Shown here piece by piece: positions 33,697-43,547 of a stretch of 64,000 nt of DNA (the stretch's first letter is position 1; each line of letters begins with the position of its first letter). The notes under the pieces are model-generated. The model was not told where the DNA came from. It worked only from the letters and a program-made list of their open reading frames with translations, and ran no database searches. The stretch lies in NCBI RefSeq assembly GCF_003751305.1, contig NZ_RJKV01000001.1:1469586-1533585 (forward strand), given 5' to 3'. This stretch comes from Stenotrophomonas rhizophila. GTDB lineage: Bacteria; Pseudomonadota; Gammaproteobacteria; Xanthomonadales; Xanthomonadaceae. Both the position numbers and the translations under genes were made by a program.

Positions 33697-36600
33697 TTAC
33701 CAGCTCGCTTTCAGCCCCAGCTGTGCGCTCGCACTGCGGTAGCCGCCATCACCACGCTGCAGGCCAAGATCGCCCCACGCCGACCAGCGCTTCCCAAGCT
33801 GCAGCATCGCGCCGCCACGCACTTCGTAGCGGTTCTTCGACACCGCGCCCACGATCAGAGCGTCGTCCATCCAGATGCGGTTGCCGCCGCCGTCGTGCAG
33901 CCAATGCGCAGCAATGAACGGCTGCACGCGGCGATCCTCGCTGCGCACATCACCACTCAGGCGTATCCCCACCCGCGAGGAAAGCCCACCGGCGGCAGCG
34001 GTGACCACCTGGGTGCCGTTAAGCTCGGTAAGACGGTCGGCGCGGTAGTCGGTATGGATGACCTGCAGTTGCGGCTGCACCATCAGGTGGGCCCCGCTGC
34101 GCGTGCGCAGGGCCCACGTGTAGCCCGTCTCAAGCGAGGCGGCCTGCGTCTGGGCATCCTGGCGCTCCTTCGCCAGACCCATCCCCTGCACGGTGTTGCG
34201 GTAGCGTCCGTGCTGGACCCAGCCATCGGCGTAGGCCCCCGTTCCTTCGTCCGGACGCTGCAGCCATGTTGCGTAGATCCCCAGCGCGGCGCCCTTTACC
34301 GTGCCCGTCGCGGTGTAGCCACTCAGCTGCGACTGCACATCGGTCGAGGACTGCCCGGCGGCCAGCAGTACACCGGCGCGGCCTCGGCTGGCGCCGCCCC
34401 AGTGCAACACATCCATGCCTCCCATCAGCACCGACGCACGCCCCGTCAGCGCCAGCTGACCGGCGACGTCCTGCCGCGTGTGGCTGCTGTTGACCCGCAG
34501 CCAACCGTCACCGCGTGCGCCGGCCATGGCGTCAGCGCCGTCGCGGTCCTGCAGCCGGTGCTGGAACAGGAACACAGCGGCCGCCTGGTTGGCCAGGTAG
34601 GCACCCGCTTCAGGTCGCACGATCTGCGGCGGTTGCGGGCGATTGCAGTTGGCATCGCCTTCCGCGGCTTCGCAGGGATCCGGCGGCACGATGCCACAGC
34701 CGGGGCCGCTGGGGTCCGCCTCACACGGTTCTGGCACCGGTCCAACGCAGCCGGGGCCGGCCGGGTCCAGGTCACACGGCTCCGGCGGCGGTGGCGGTGG
34801 CGGTGGCTCGGCGCAGCCTGGGCCACCGGGGTCAAGATCGCAGGGGTCCGGCGGAGTCGGCGACAGCGCAGAGCGCAGGTACCAACCCCCATCGCCGGGC
34901 GTGGTGGCACCGCCCTTGTGCAGGAAGTAGTCATAGCTGCCCGCCACGGCGCGTCCGTTCAATGTGTAGACCGCATCGGACTGGCCATCGACCTGGATCA
35001 ACTGGATGCCGTTGGTCGTCTGCGCGCCCAGACCGTGCACATTGTTCACCTGGATGCCGGCGCTGCCACGGGTATCGCCACGCACGTGCAGGAAGTCGAT
35101 CCGGGAGGTGTCATCACCCAGTGCTCCATTGAAGATCAGCAGCGCGTTGCTTGTCTCGACGTTGCCGGACACGGTGAGTCGGTTGAATGTCGTGCTGGCC
35201 CCTGCCGACAAGGCCAGGGTGCTGTCCTGCAGGCTCAGCTGGCCTACGCTGGCGTCACCGGTCAGGGTCCAGCGGCTGTCGTCGGACAGTGCCACCTGGT
35301 TGACTACCGAACTGGCGCCCACCCAGTGCGAGCGGCCGTTGAGGCGCACGCGGATGTCGGCCACGACGGGTACGCCAGCGGCGATGTCCTCCGGGGTGAT
35401 CACGATATCGCCCTGTGCATGGACATCCTGATCCAGGCTGAGCTCGAACGGGCTGGCAAACGCAGCATCCACCGCCATCAGCGTGCCATTGCCGCCGATC
35501 AGTCGGGCGCCGTTGCGTACCGCTACCTCGCGTGCGGTACGCACCCACAACGCGGCATGCCGTTCACTGATCAGCGAGCCGCCATCGATGACCAGCCGGC
35601 CGTTGGCATTGACCACGCCTGCATAGGCATCCAGACCCTGTGTGCGCACGTGGGTATTGTGAAGTGTCAACTCTCCCGGGCCACCACTGAGCACGCCGTA
35701 CCCCTTGATGCCGGTGGTCAAGATGCTGCTGTCGCGCAATTGCACGGCACCACCAAGGCGTGCAATCGCGCCGATGCTGCCTGCGCCGGTGGTGGTGACG
35801 TCCACACGATCGGCCTCAAAGATCGGCCGCCGCCCGCCAGTGTCCTGGGAGGCATAAAGACCGTGTGCCGAGGCGCCACCGGTGCGCATCGTCAGACCAT
35901 CCAGCGTCGCAAGGCCTTCGCGGCTGTCGATGCCCACGCCCGCATCGCTGCGGGTGGTGATGCTGCCACCCTGCATGGTCAACGTGGATTCACTGGGCAA
36001 CCAGATGCCCGTACCGATGAAGCCGTCCGTGGTGATATCCACGTCGCTCAGCCGTACATCGCTGCCATCGCCGTTGACGTTGATGCCGTAGGTGCCCGCG
36101 GTGATCGTCGTCCCGATGATGTCGACCTGGTTGTTGGCCCACAGGAATACGCCCGTGCTGCGCTCGTGGTCCGAGCGCAGTTTGCTGTTCTCGATGCGCA
36201 ACGTGCCACCGCTGAGCACAACAGCGCGGGACTGGCTCCCGGAGACATGGATGTCGGAATCGATCAGCGTGACGGCACCGCCGCCGGCAACTCCCGCGGC
36301 GTCATCGCCTTGGGTGTGGATGCGGCTGTTGATCAGCGACAGGACGGAACCAACGTGGACCCGGGCCGCCGCGCTGCCATAGCCCACGGTGCTGACGTCC
36401 AGATTGTCGCCCTCGATGCGCCCACCATTCAGCGTATACAGAGCATCGGATCCGAAGGAGCCGGTCTGGATCTGCGCATCCCGCAGTGTCACCGTGCCGT
36501 TGTCCGCCATCACCGCGTGAGATTGGCTGCCGCTGGTCTGGATGCGCCCCCCCACCATGTCCACCTGCGCGTTGCCAGTGGCCAGCAGCCCGTGCGATCC

Positions 36601-37092
36601 GTCACCGGTGGTCTCCAGCGTCGCATTGCGCATGACCAGGGTGCCCGCATTGATCTGGGCCGCGGTGCTGCGCAGGCCGCGGGTGGTTACCGTCGTGCCC
36701 TGCCCGGCGGCGTCGGCCTGCAGCTCGATGCGGCCGCCCGTGGCGACAGAAAGCCCAACCGCACTGGCCCCCGAGGTGGTGATGTCACCCGCAGCGAAGA
36801 CGAGCGCGCCTGCACTTTCGGCGCGGGCCGCGGCCGTATTGGCACCGATGGCGTTGAGCGATACGGGCCCGCCGGAGCCGATGCTGCCCCCGTTGAGGGC
36901 GTGGAAGACATGTCCGGCGACGCCGTCATCGGTCGACGCATAGCTGCCGGCGATGACGTCGAGCTGGTGACCATCGGCGACCACCGGCCCCAGACTCTGC
37001 GCCAGGACGGGCGCGCTGCACGTGCAGGCCACCGCGATGGCGAGCGAAAGGGGGCGCAGACGGTTCAGGGGGCGGGGGGCGCGAGAGGTCAT
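33697..37092 (-). CDS. Autotransporter with beta-helix passenger and C-terminal barrel
   Basis: 1,131 residues. Signal peptide (LSLAIAVACTCSAPVLA), a long passenger of short repeated beta strands (TLRDAQIQTGSF, ITTRSDAGVGI, VRTQGLDAYAG), then the pertactin-like VNNVHGLGAQTTNGIQLIQV junction block, a Pro/Cys linker of CDLDPxGPGC repeats, and a ~270-residue autotransporter barrel (GDGWLRVNSSHTRQDV ... ending LGLKASW). Passenger domains of this type usually act in adhesion or biofilm; no protease motif is seen. The frame extends to 37443, but ATG 37092 gives the signal peptide. A 1,160-residue antisense frame on the plus strand is a coding shadow. Confidence 0.9.
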   Translation of the reverse strand: MTSRAPRPLNRLRPLSLAIAVACTCSAPVLAQSLGPVVADGHQLDVIAGSYASTDDGVAGHVFHALNGGSIGSGGPVSLNAIGANTAAARAESAGALVFAAGDITTSGASAVGLSVATGGRIELQADAAGQGTTVTTRGLRSTAAQINAGTLVMRNATLETTGDGSHGLLATGNAQVDMVGGRIQTSGSQSHAVMADNGTVTLRDAQIQTGSFGSDALYTLNGGRIEGDNLDVSTVGYGSAAARVHVGSVLSLINSRIHTQGDDAAGVAGGGAVTLIDSDIHVSGSQSRAVVLSGGTLRIENSKLRSDHERSTGVFLWANNQVDIIGTTITAGTYGINVNGDGSDVRLSDVDITTDGFIGTGIWLPSESTLTMQGGSITTRSDAGVGIDSREGLATLDGLTMRTGGASAHGLYASQDTGGRRPIFEADRVDVTTTGAGSIGAIARLGGAVQLRDSSILTTGIKGYGVLSGGPGELTLHNTHVRTQGLDAYAGVVNANGRLVIDGGSLISERHAALWVRTAREVAVRNGARLIGGNGTLMAVDAAFASPFELSLDQDVHAQGDIVITPEDIAAGVPVVADIRVRLNGRSHWVGASSVVNQVALSDDSRWTLTGDASVGQLSLQDSTLALSAGASTTFNRLTVSGNVETSNALLIFNGALGDDTSRIDFLHVRGDTRGSAGIQVNNVHGLGAQTTNGIQLIQVDGQSDAVYTLNGRAVAGSYDYFLHKGGATTPGDGGWYLRSALSPTPPDPCDLDPGGPGCAEPPPPPPPPEPCDLDPAGPGCVGPVPEPCEADPSGPGCGIVPPDPCEAAEGDANCNRPQPPQIVRPEAGAYLANQAAAVFLFQHRLQDRDGADAMAGARGDGWLRVNSSHTRQDVAGQLALTGRASVLMGGMDVLHWGGASRGRAGVLLAAGQSSTDVQSQLSGYTATGTVKGAALGIYATWLQRPDEGTGAYADGWVQHGRYRNTVQGMGLAKERQDAQTQAASLETGYTWALRTRSGAHLMVQPQLQVIHTDYRADRLTELNGTQVVTAAAGGLSSRVGIRLSGDVRSEDRRVQPFIAAHWLHDGGGNRIWMDDALIVGAVSKNRYEVRGGAMLQLGKRWSAWGDLGLQRGDGGYRSASAQLGLKASW

Positions 37093-37152
37093 GCAGGAAT
37101 AGCCGGTCTCTATGTAGCCGGCGACTTTAGGAGCGCTGCCTTGCTGCGGATA

Positions 37153-37166
37153 TGCAATTAGTTGCA
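37153..37166. promoter_or_regulatory. Palindrome upstream of the autotransporter gene
   Basis: TGCAA-TTAG-TTGCA, a perfect 5-bp-arm palindrome in a short AT-rich patch 61 bases before the autotransporter start. Could be an operator; it is also within the divergent region of fsr. Confidence 0.35.
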
Positions 37167-37321
37167 AATCCACAGCCGCATCGATGTCCTGAACGCGACG
37201 ACGGATGCCCAATTCGCGAGAGACGGGACCCGGACTCGGGCCTACGCTACGCGTCCTGCCTCCCCTCGCAGCTGCAGCGTAGCCAGCGCGCCTTGGCTCC
37301 CCCGTTCCTGATCGTGCCCTC

Positions 37322-38545
37322 ATGCCCCCTGAAACCGCTGCCCCGCCCGTAATTCCCGCCGAACCCCTCAGCCCCGCCCCGAACCAGGGCTTCGCGGTGC
37401 GCATCGTCGGCGCGGCGGCCTTCGCCCACCTGCTCAACGACATGATCCAGGCGGTGCTGCCGGCGGTCTATCCGATGTTCAAGAGCCAGTTCTCGCTCAC
37501 CTTCGGGCAGATCGGCATCATCGGCCTGGTGTACCAGGTCACTGCCTCGCTGCTGCAGCCCTGGGTGGGCATGTACACCGACAAGCGGCCGCTGCCGTAT
37601 CTGCTGCCCTCGGGGATGATCGCCACGTTCGTCGGCATCGCGCTGATGGCGATGGCCACGCGTTACGAAATGCTGCTGATCGCCGCAGCCGTTGTCGGTA
37701 TCGGTTCGGCCACCTTCCATCCGGAAGCCTCGCGCGTGGCACGGATGGCCTCAGGCGGTCGCTTCGGTACCGCGCAGTCCACCTTCCAGGTCGGCGGCAA
37801 CACCGGCTCGGCGATCGGCCCGCTGCTGGCGGCCGCCATCGTGATTCCGCATGGGCAACACGCGATCGCGTGGTTCATGCTCGTTGCGGCGCTGGCGATC
37901 TGGGTGCTGTTCCGCCTCACCGGCTGGACCATCCAGCACGGCCAGGCCAAGATGAACCGGTTGGCCACGGGCCATGGCGTCGGGCTGAGCCGCGGCAAGG
38001 TGATCCAGGCCATCGCCGTGATCGCAGTGCTGATGTTTGCCAAGTTCGTCTACATCGCTTCGTTCACCAACTACTTCACGTTCTATCTGATCGAGCGCTT
38101 CGGCCTGACCGTGCAGCAAAGCCAGATGTACCTCTTCATCTTCCTGGCCTCGGTCGCGCTGGGCACCTTCATCGGCGGACCGGTCGGCGACCGGATCGGG
38201 CGCAAGGCGGTGATCTGGATCTCGTTCCTGGGCGTGGCGCCGTTCGCGCTCGCCCTGCCCTACGCCAACCTGATGGGGACGGCGGTGCTGGCGGTGGTGA
38301 TCGGACTGGTGATGTCCTCGGCATTCGCGGCGCTGGTGGTCTACGCGCAGGAGGCGGTGCCCGGCCGTGTGGGCATGGTGTCGGGTTTGATGTTCGGCCT
38401 GATGTTCGGCATTGGCGGTATCGGCGCGGCCGGGCTGGGCAACCTGGCGGACGTGCATGGGATCGTGTGGGTCTACCACTTCACCTCGTACCTGCCGCTG
38501 CTCGGGCTGGCGACGGCGTTCCTGCCGAAGACGAACATGCACTGA
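37322..38545 (+). CDS. fsr: Fosmidomycin-resistance-type MFS transporter
   Basis: 407 residues, 12 helices. The N-terminal block AAFAHLLNDMIQAVLPAVYPMFK and LTFGQIGIIGLVYQVTASLLQPWVG are the hallmarks of Fsr. Other blocks: GSATFHPEASRVARMAS and GGPVGDRIGRKAVIWIS. It exports fosmidomycin and related compounds in Escherichia coli; the natural substrate is unknown. It faces an AraC-type regulator gene that ends 10 bases after its stop. Confidence 0.9.
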   Translation: MPPETAAPPVIPAEPLSPAPNQGFAVRIVGAAAFAHLLNDMIQAVLPAVYPMFKSQFSLTFGQIGIIGLVYQVTASLLQPWVGMYTDKRPLPYLLPSGMIATFVGIALMAMATRYEMLLIAAAVVGIGSATFHPEASRVARMASGGRFGTAQSTFQVGGNTGSAIGPLLAAAIVIPHGQHAIAWFMLVAALAIWVLFRLTGWTIQHGQAKMNRLATGHGVGLSRGKVIQAIAVIAVLMFAKFVYIASFTNYFTFYLIERFGLTVQQSQMYLFIFLASVALGTFIGGPVGDRIGRKAVIWISFLGVAPFALALPYANLMGTAVLAVVIGLVMSSAFAALVVYAQEAVPGRVGMVSGLMFGLMFGIGGIGAAGLGNLADVHGIVWVYHFTSYLPLLGLATAFLPKTNMH

Positions 38546-38555
38546 GGCGTCTGGC

Positions 38556-39353
38556 TCAGTGGAAGAACTGACTCGGCAACTGTCCGAAGCGCTTCTTGAA
38601 CATCGCGGTAAAGGCGCTCGGACTGGCATAGCCCAGTGCGAGCGCCACGTCGATCACCTTTTCACCGTGCGCCAACTGTTCCAATGCACGCAGCAGCCGC
38701 GCCTGTTGGCGCCATTGCCCGAAGGTCATGCCAAGCTCACGTGCGCACAGGCGCTGGATGGTTTTCACGTCCACGCTCAGACGCCGGGCCCAGTCCTGCA
38801 GCGTGGATGGGTCGTCAGGCCTGGATTGAAGCTGCTGGCCGATGACCTGCAGCCGCGGGTCGGTCGGCTGCGGCAGGTGCAGTGGCAGTACCGGCAGCAG
38901 TTGCAGCTCATCGAGGATCAACTGCATCAGCCGCCCGTTGCGCGAATCCGTTTCATAGGGGGCAGCTACATCCATTGCGGCATGGATCAAGGCAGCCAGC
39001 AACGGCGTCACCGACACGGTCGATGCGCTGGCCGGCGGCTGGGCAATCGCCTGCGGCAGGATATACAGGCTGCGCATGCCGACCGCGCCGATGCAGCTGA
39101 CCTTGTGCCCCATGCCGGCCGGGATCCAGATCGCGCGCGTGCTGGGAACCACCCAGCGCCCTGCCCCGGCCTGCACTACCAGCACACCGGTTTCGGCATA
39201 CACCAGTTGATGGCGGTCTGGATGATGATGCAGGGCGATGATCGTTCCGGCGGGATACTCGCGCGCCCGGCAGAACACGGGCGTCTCCGGACCGGCAGGC
39301 AGGCGCTTGCCTTCGCCGACACCCGGGGCGATGTCCCTTTTCCGATATGGCAT
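38556..39353 (-). CDS. AraC-family regulator with N-terminal cupin
   Basis: 265 residues: a cupin-like sensor (HHHPDRHQLVYAETGVLVVQ, WVVPSTRAIWIPAGMGH) and a C-terminal AraC double HTH (LQDWARRLSVDVKTIQRLC ... VIDVALALGYASPSAFTAMF). This resembles NimR (YeaM) type regulators that control a neighbouring MFS exporter, which fits its place next to fsr, though here the genes converge. ATG 39353 chosen. Confidence 0.85.
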   Translation of the reverse strand: MPYRKRDIAPGVGEGKRLPAGPETPVFCRAREYPAGTIIALHHHPDRHQLVYAETGVLVVQAGAGRWVVPSTRAIWIPAGMGHKVSCIGAVGMRSLYILPQAIAQPPASASTVSVTPLLAALIHAAMDVAAPYETDSRNGRLMQLILDELQLLPVLPLHLPQPTDPRLQVIGQQLQSRPDDPSTLQDWARRLSVDVKTIQRLCARELGMTFGQWRQQARLLRALEQLAHGEKVIDVALALGYASPSAFTAMFKKRFGQLPSQFFH

Positions 39354-39427
39354 GGCAATACCCTCGCAAACGACCTGCCGGAGGACTCTAGCGTGTCCGG
39401 CGTGATGTCGATACCGGGCCGGGGCGG

Positions 39428-40234
39428 CTATCGTGGCTTCGAAGGCGCCAGCACCTCGATCCACGTGGGCGCGTGGTCGCTCGGTTTCTCCAACGCGCGT
39501 ACCCACCTGTCCACGCCTGCATCCTTCAGGCTGGGGGCCAGTACGGGATTGAGCAGCAGGTGGTCGATCCGCAGTCCTCGGTCACGGGCGAAGTGTTCGC
39601 GGAAATAGTCCCAGAAGGTGAAGATCTGCGCGTCGCCGTACACCGCGCGCAGGCTGTCGGTCCAGCCCTGCCCGAGCAGCGCCTGATACGCCTCGCGCAC
39701 CTCTGGCTGCAGCAGCGCGTCCTTCCGCCAGGACTTGGGATCGTAGATGTCCGCATCGGTTGGCACGACGTTGAAATCGCCGATCAGTGCGACCGGATGC
39801 GGCAGCGCGACCAGGCTCTTGGCGTGCTTATGCAGGCGCTGCATCCACTTCAGCTTGTAGTCGAACTTCGGGCCGGGCTGCGGATTGCCATTGGGCAGGT
39901 AGAGGCCGCCCACGATGACCCCGTGCGCGGCGGCTTCCAGATAGCGGCTCTGGTCGTCTTTCGGATCGCCGGGCAAGCCACGTCGGCTCTCGATCGGGTC
40001 CTGGCCGCGGGCCAGCAGCGCGACGCCATTCCATGAGCGCTGTCCCTGCCAGATGCACCCGTAGCCTGCATCGCGGATGGCGGCCTCCGGGAAGGCCTCC
40101 TGGGTGGCCTTGAGCTCTTGGAGGGCGACGATATCCGGTTGTTCGCGCGCCAGCCATGCGAGCAGATGCGGCAGCCGGGTCAGCACGCCGTTGACGTTGA
40201 AGGTCGCGATTTTCAGGCGCTTTCTGGCAGGCAT
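39428..40234 (-). CDS. xthA: Exodeoxyribonuclease III
   Basis: 268 residues of the exonuclease/endonuclease/phosphatase fold. LKIATFNVNGVLTRLPHLLAW, VALQELK (metal Glu), YLPNGNPQP with the catalytic Tyr, ALIGDFNVVPTDADIYDP, RIDHLLL and SDHAPTWIE (catalytic His). The enzyme nicks abasic DNA and trims 3' ends in base excision repair. ATG 40234 chosen. It is divergent from a DNA glycosylase gene, so two base excision repair genes share one 182-base intergenic region. Confidence 0.93.
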   Translation of the reverse strand: MPARKRLKIATFNVNGVLTRLPHLLAWLAREQPDIVALQELKATQEAFPEAAIRDAGYGCIWQGQRSWNGVALLARGQDPIESRRGLPGDPKDDQSRYLEAAAHGVIVGGLYLPNGNPQPGPKFDYKLKWMQRLHKHAKSLVALPHPVALIGDFNVVPTDADIYDPKSWRKDALLQPEVREAYQALLGQGWTDSLRAVYGDAQIFTFWDYFREHFARDRGLRIDHLLLNPVLAPSLKDAGVDRWVRALEKPSDHAPTWIEVLAPSKPR

Positions 40235-40416
40235 GGTGCGTGCTGCATGGCGGCGGGATCCAATGCCGAGGATTGCCCTGTGTCGATCAACCTGCCGCGA
40301 ATGCCGGGCGAGCATGGTGTGATGATCGCAAGGCGTTGATCGCGCATTGACCCGCGGCGCGTCACAGTAAGGGCTCGTTTCGGACGGGAAAAGGTATCTC
40401 CCTTGCACGGGTTGGC

Positions 40417-41025
40417 ATGAAGAAGTGGATCGTTCTGCCGCGACGCTTCTACCAGCGGCACCCGACCGACGTGGCGCCCGAGCTGCTGAACAAGCTGTTG
40501 GTGCGCGATGACGGTCGGGCCGGCCGCATCGTGGAGGTTGAGGCCTACGCAGGTGACCAGGATCCGGCGGCGCATTCGTATCGCGGCATGACCGCACGCA
40601 CTGCCACGATGTTCGGTGAAGCGGGTCACCTCTACGTCTATTTCAGCTACGGCATGCACTGGGGGTCGAATGCTGTCTGCGGTGACGTCGGCCAGGGCTG
40701 GGGCGTGCTGCTGCGGGCGCTCGAGCCGGTGGCGGGGCTGGAGCTGATCCGCGACGCACGCCCCGCTATCAAGCATGATCGCGATCTCGCCAGCGGCCCG
40801 GGACGATTGTCGCAGGCGATGGGCATCACCAAAGCCTTGGATGGCGCCGATCTGGTGCGCAATGACCGCGGCATCCGGATCGTCTCCGATGGGACGCCGC
40901 CGCCTGCCGATCCGCTGGTGGGACCACGGGTCGGCATCAGCAAAGCAATTGATTTTCCGTGGCGGTGGTCCGTGCGAGATCACCCGCATGTATCGAAGCG
41001 TGCGAAGACGTCCAGCGCCGGCTAG
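40417..41025 (+). CDS. DNA-3-methyladenine glycosylase (AAG/MPG family)
   Basis: 202 residues. [42 protein letters not shown] with the catalytic Glu and NTP-like clamp, [18 protein letters not shown] and [11 protein letters not shown] are all AAG signatures. It removes alkylated purines, making the abasic sites that the divergent exonuclease III can process. No signal or membrane segment. ATG 40417; no strong ribosome site. Confidence 0.92.
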   Translation: MKKWIVLPRRFYQRHPTDVAPELLNKLLVRDDGRAGRIVEVEAYAGDQDPAAHSYRGMTARTATMFGEAGHLYVYFSYGMHWGSNAVCGDVGQGWGVLLRALEPVAGLELIRDARPAIKHDRDLASGPGRLSQAMGITKALDGADLVRNDRGIRIVSDGTPPPADPLVGPRVGISKAIDFPWRWSVRDHPHVSKRAKTSSAG

Positions 41026-41333
41026 CAACACGAACGCGCGCAGGAAACAGTGACGCACAGTGCGCAATCCCGGATGTCCACTCCGCGATGCGCACCACAC
41101 TCGATATGCCCGATGCATCGGAAACCCACTGTCACGACAGCGCATTCCATGGGCGCAACGTCCGAACTGTGACGTCGCTGTTTTTCGCCGGTATGACGCA
41201 TTTCCCTGCGTCAAAATGCCACGGCGCAATATGCGTCAACACCAATCAAGTGGACGCATGCATCGCCGATATCCTCGCGACTACCCCTGCACTACGCGCG
41301 GGCAGTGCCTCCTTCATCGCATGCGAGATACTG
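41026..41333 (+). other. 308-base intergenic region before the chemoreceptor gene
   Basis: No convincing gene on either strand. The only recognisable element is the sigma-28-like promoter at 41246-41272. The chemoreceptor frame is open through much of it but the translated sequence has no receptor features before [12 protein letters not shown]. Confidence 0.5.
41246..41272 (+). promoter_or_regulatory. Sigma-28 (FliA)-type promoter
   Basis: TCAA, 15 bases, GCCGATAT, compared with the flagellar consensus TAAA-N15-GCCGATAA. It ends 61 bases before the chemoreceptor ATG, which is a usual distance for such a gene. Confidence 0.7.
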
Positions 41334-43424
41334 ATGCAACACGTCTTATTGAAATTCCGCGTCAATCAACGACTGTCCGCCGCCTTTGCCGCACTCATCC
41401 TGATCACCCTGATCATCGCCGGATCCGGCCTCTGGGCCTTGGTTGCGACCAAGCAGAAGCTGGATGTGATCGTCGAAGAGAACATGGTGAAGATTCGACT
41501 GTCCACCGACATGCTGGATGCCAACGCCCAGGTGGTGGCTGCAGTGCAGGGCCTGTTGCTGGAAGACGATGTCGCCAGCTATGACGGCTACCTGCAGCGC
41601 GTGCACCGGTTCCGCGAGGCGTACGACAGGTCACGGGATGCGCTGTACGAGATGCCCGCCACGGCCGAAGGCAAGCAGGCACGGCAGCAGATCACGGTAA
41701 CGCGCGACGCAGCGCGGGCGTTGATCCAAGGCGTGATTGACAGCAACGCCGGCGGTGACATGACCGCTGCCCGGGCGCACTTCGAGGACGCCGAGGTCGC
41801 CATTGACCAATGGCAATCGTCCATCCGCAACAACATTGCCTTGCAGCAGAGCGACAGTGACCGTGCTTATGCGGATGCGGAGCTGCAGACCCGCCGGGGC
41901 AAAGCACTGCTGATCACGGGTGCGACGGTGGCCCTGATGATCAGCGCACTGTTGGCGTTCCTGATCACGCGCAGTCTGACCGTGCCACTGCGCGATGCAA
42001 TCGCCTGCGCCGACCGGATTGCCGGTGGCGACCTGACCGCGAAGATCACCCCCATCGGTAATGATGAAGCAGCGGATCTACTGCGCAGCATGGCCAACAT
42101 GCAGCAGCGCCTGTCTGCCCTGATCAACGCGCAGCGCGAGCTCTCGGCGCGGCAGACCGGCGGCCAGAGCAGCTATCGAATCGACGCTGCCGGCTTCCCG
42201 GGCGCCTATGGTGAACTCGTCCGCGAAACCAACGAACTGGCGAACAACAATGCGGCGCTGATCGGGCAGATCGTCGCCACGGCGACCCGCTACTCCATCG
42301 GCGACCTCAGCATGCAGATGCGCCAGCTGCCGGGGGAACAGGCGGTCATCACGACCGCCATGGAGACGATGCGCAGCAACCTGCTGGCGATCAGCTCGGA
42401 TATCCAGCGCCTGGCCAGCGCAGCGGCGCAGGGTGACTTCACCCAGCGCGGCGAACCCGAGCAGTTCCAGCACGCCTTCAAGGGCATCATTGTGGACCTG
42501 AACCGCCTGATCGATGCCACGGACGTGAGCATCGCCGAGATCGCCAAGGTGTTGCTGGCCGTCGCTGATGGCGACCTCACCGTGGAAGCCAGGGGCGAGT
42601 TCTCGGGTGTCTTCGCCGATATTCTGGCCTCCGCAGGTGCCACGGCACGCAATCTGCGCGGCATCATCGGCGGCATCCAGGCCAGTACTGCGGTGATCTC
42701 CACCTCGGCGGCGGAGATCGCGATGGGCAACAGCGATCTGTCGCAACGCACCGAACAGCAGGCGGCCAATCTGGAAGAGACCGCGGCCTCGATGGAAGAA
42801 CTGACCTCCACTGTCCGGCAGACTGCAGAGCATGCGCGCCAGGCCGCACACCTGGCGGCGCTGGCCGAGCAGAATGCCTCGGTCGGCGGTACTGCTGCGG
42901 CCGATGTGATGCGTACCATGCGCGAGATCCAGATCGGCTCTGGCCGCGTCGCCGAGATCATATCGGTGATCGACGGCATCGCCTTTCAGACCAACATCCT
43001 GGCGTTGAACGCGGCGGTGGAAGCGGCCCGTGCTGGCGAACAGGGACGTGGGTTCGCGGTCGTGGCCAGTGAGGTCAGGACACTGGCGCAGCGAAGCGCC
43101 AACGCCGCCAAGGACGTGAAGGCCTTGATCGAAGGCTCATCAGAGCAGGTCAGGAAGGGCGTGGCGCTGGTCGACACTGCCAGCGCCTCCATGCGTGAGA
43201 TCGTCAGCTCGATCCAGCAGGTACGCCATGCGGTTGGTGAAATCGCCGCTGCGTCGCAGGAACAGACGGCTGGCATCGAACAGGTCAACCAGGCCGTGGT
43301 GCACATGGATAAGGTCACCCAGCAGAACGCCGCGCTGGTGGAGGAGGCTTCGGCCGCATCCAGGTCACTCGAGGAGCAGGCGGTGGTACTCAATCGCGCG
43401 GTGGTGGTGTTCAAGGTGAGCTGA
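41334..43424 (+). CDS. Methyl-accepting chemotaxis protein
   Basis: 696 residues. TM1 ([24 protein letters not shown]), a ~150-residue periplasmic four-helix-bundle domain, TM2 ([22 protein letters not shown]), a HAMP domain and a second HAMP-like stretch ([29 protein letters not shown]), then the signalling domain with the universally conserved hairpin ([39 protein letters not shown]). No C-terminal NWETF-type CheR tether is seen. The ligand is unknown. Expression probably depends on the flagellar sigma factor because of the promoter just upstream. Confidence 0.93.
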   Translation: MQHVLLKFRVNQRLSAAFAALILITLIIAGSGLWALVATKQKLDVIVEENMVKIRLSTDMLDANAQVVAAVQGLLLEDDVASYDGYLQRVHRFREAYDRSRDALYEMPATAEGKQARQQITVTRDAARALIQGVIDSNAGGDMTAARAHFEDAEVAIDQWQSSIRNNIALQQSDSDRAYADAELQTRRGKALLITGATVALMISALLAFLITRSLTVPLRDAIACADRIAGGDLTAKITPIGNDEAADLLRSMANMQQRLSALINAQRELSARQTGGQSSYRIDAAGFPGAYGELVRETNELANNNAALIGQIVATATRYSIGDLSMQMRQLPGEQAVITTAMETMRSNLLAISSDIQRLASAAAQGDFTQRGEPEQFQHAFKGIIVDLNRLIDATDVSIAEIAKVLLAVADGDLTVEARGEFSGVFADILASAGATARNLRGIIGGIQASTAVISTSAAEIAMGNSDLSQRTEQQAANLEETAASMEELTSTVRQTAEHARQAAHLAALAEQNASVGGTAAADVMRTMREIQIGSGRVAEIISVIDGIAFQTNILALNAAVEAARAGEQGRGFAVVASEVRTLAQRSANAAKDVKALIEGSSEQVRKGVALVDTASASMREIVSSIQQVRHAVGEIAAASQEQTAGIEQVNQAVVHMDKVTQQNAALVEEASAASRSLEEQAVVLNRAVVVFKVS

Positions 43425-43547
43425 TCCGCTGCCCTGCGCCCACACGCTGTTGATCTGCAGAGAGGCACACTGGCCCTGTCCGCCTCTTCATCAGCTAGGA
43501 GTCCTGGCCTGCGCCCCGATACCCCCTCATCACGACCGCCGCGCTCG

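Noticed and set aside
33679..37161. 1,160-residue open frame antisense to the autotransporter
   Set aside because: No signal, domain or ribosome site; it mirrors codon bias of the real minus-strand gene, a common shadow effect at high GC.
40959..41333. N-terminal extension of the chemoreceptor frame
   Set aside because: Contains no membrane or receptor features and includes a sigma-28 promoter; real start is 41334.
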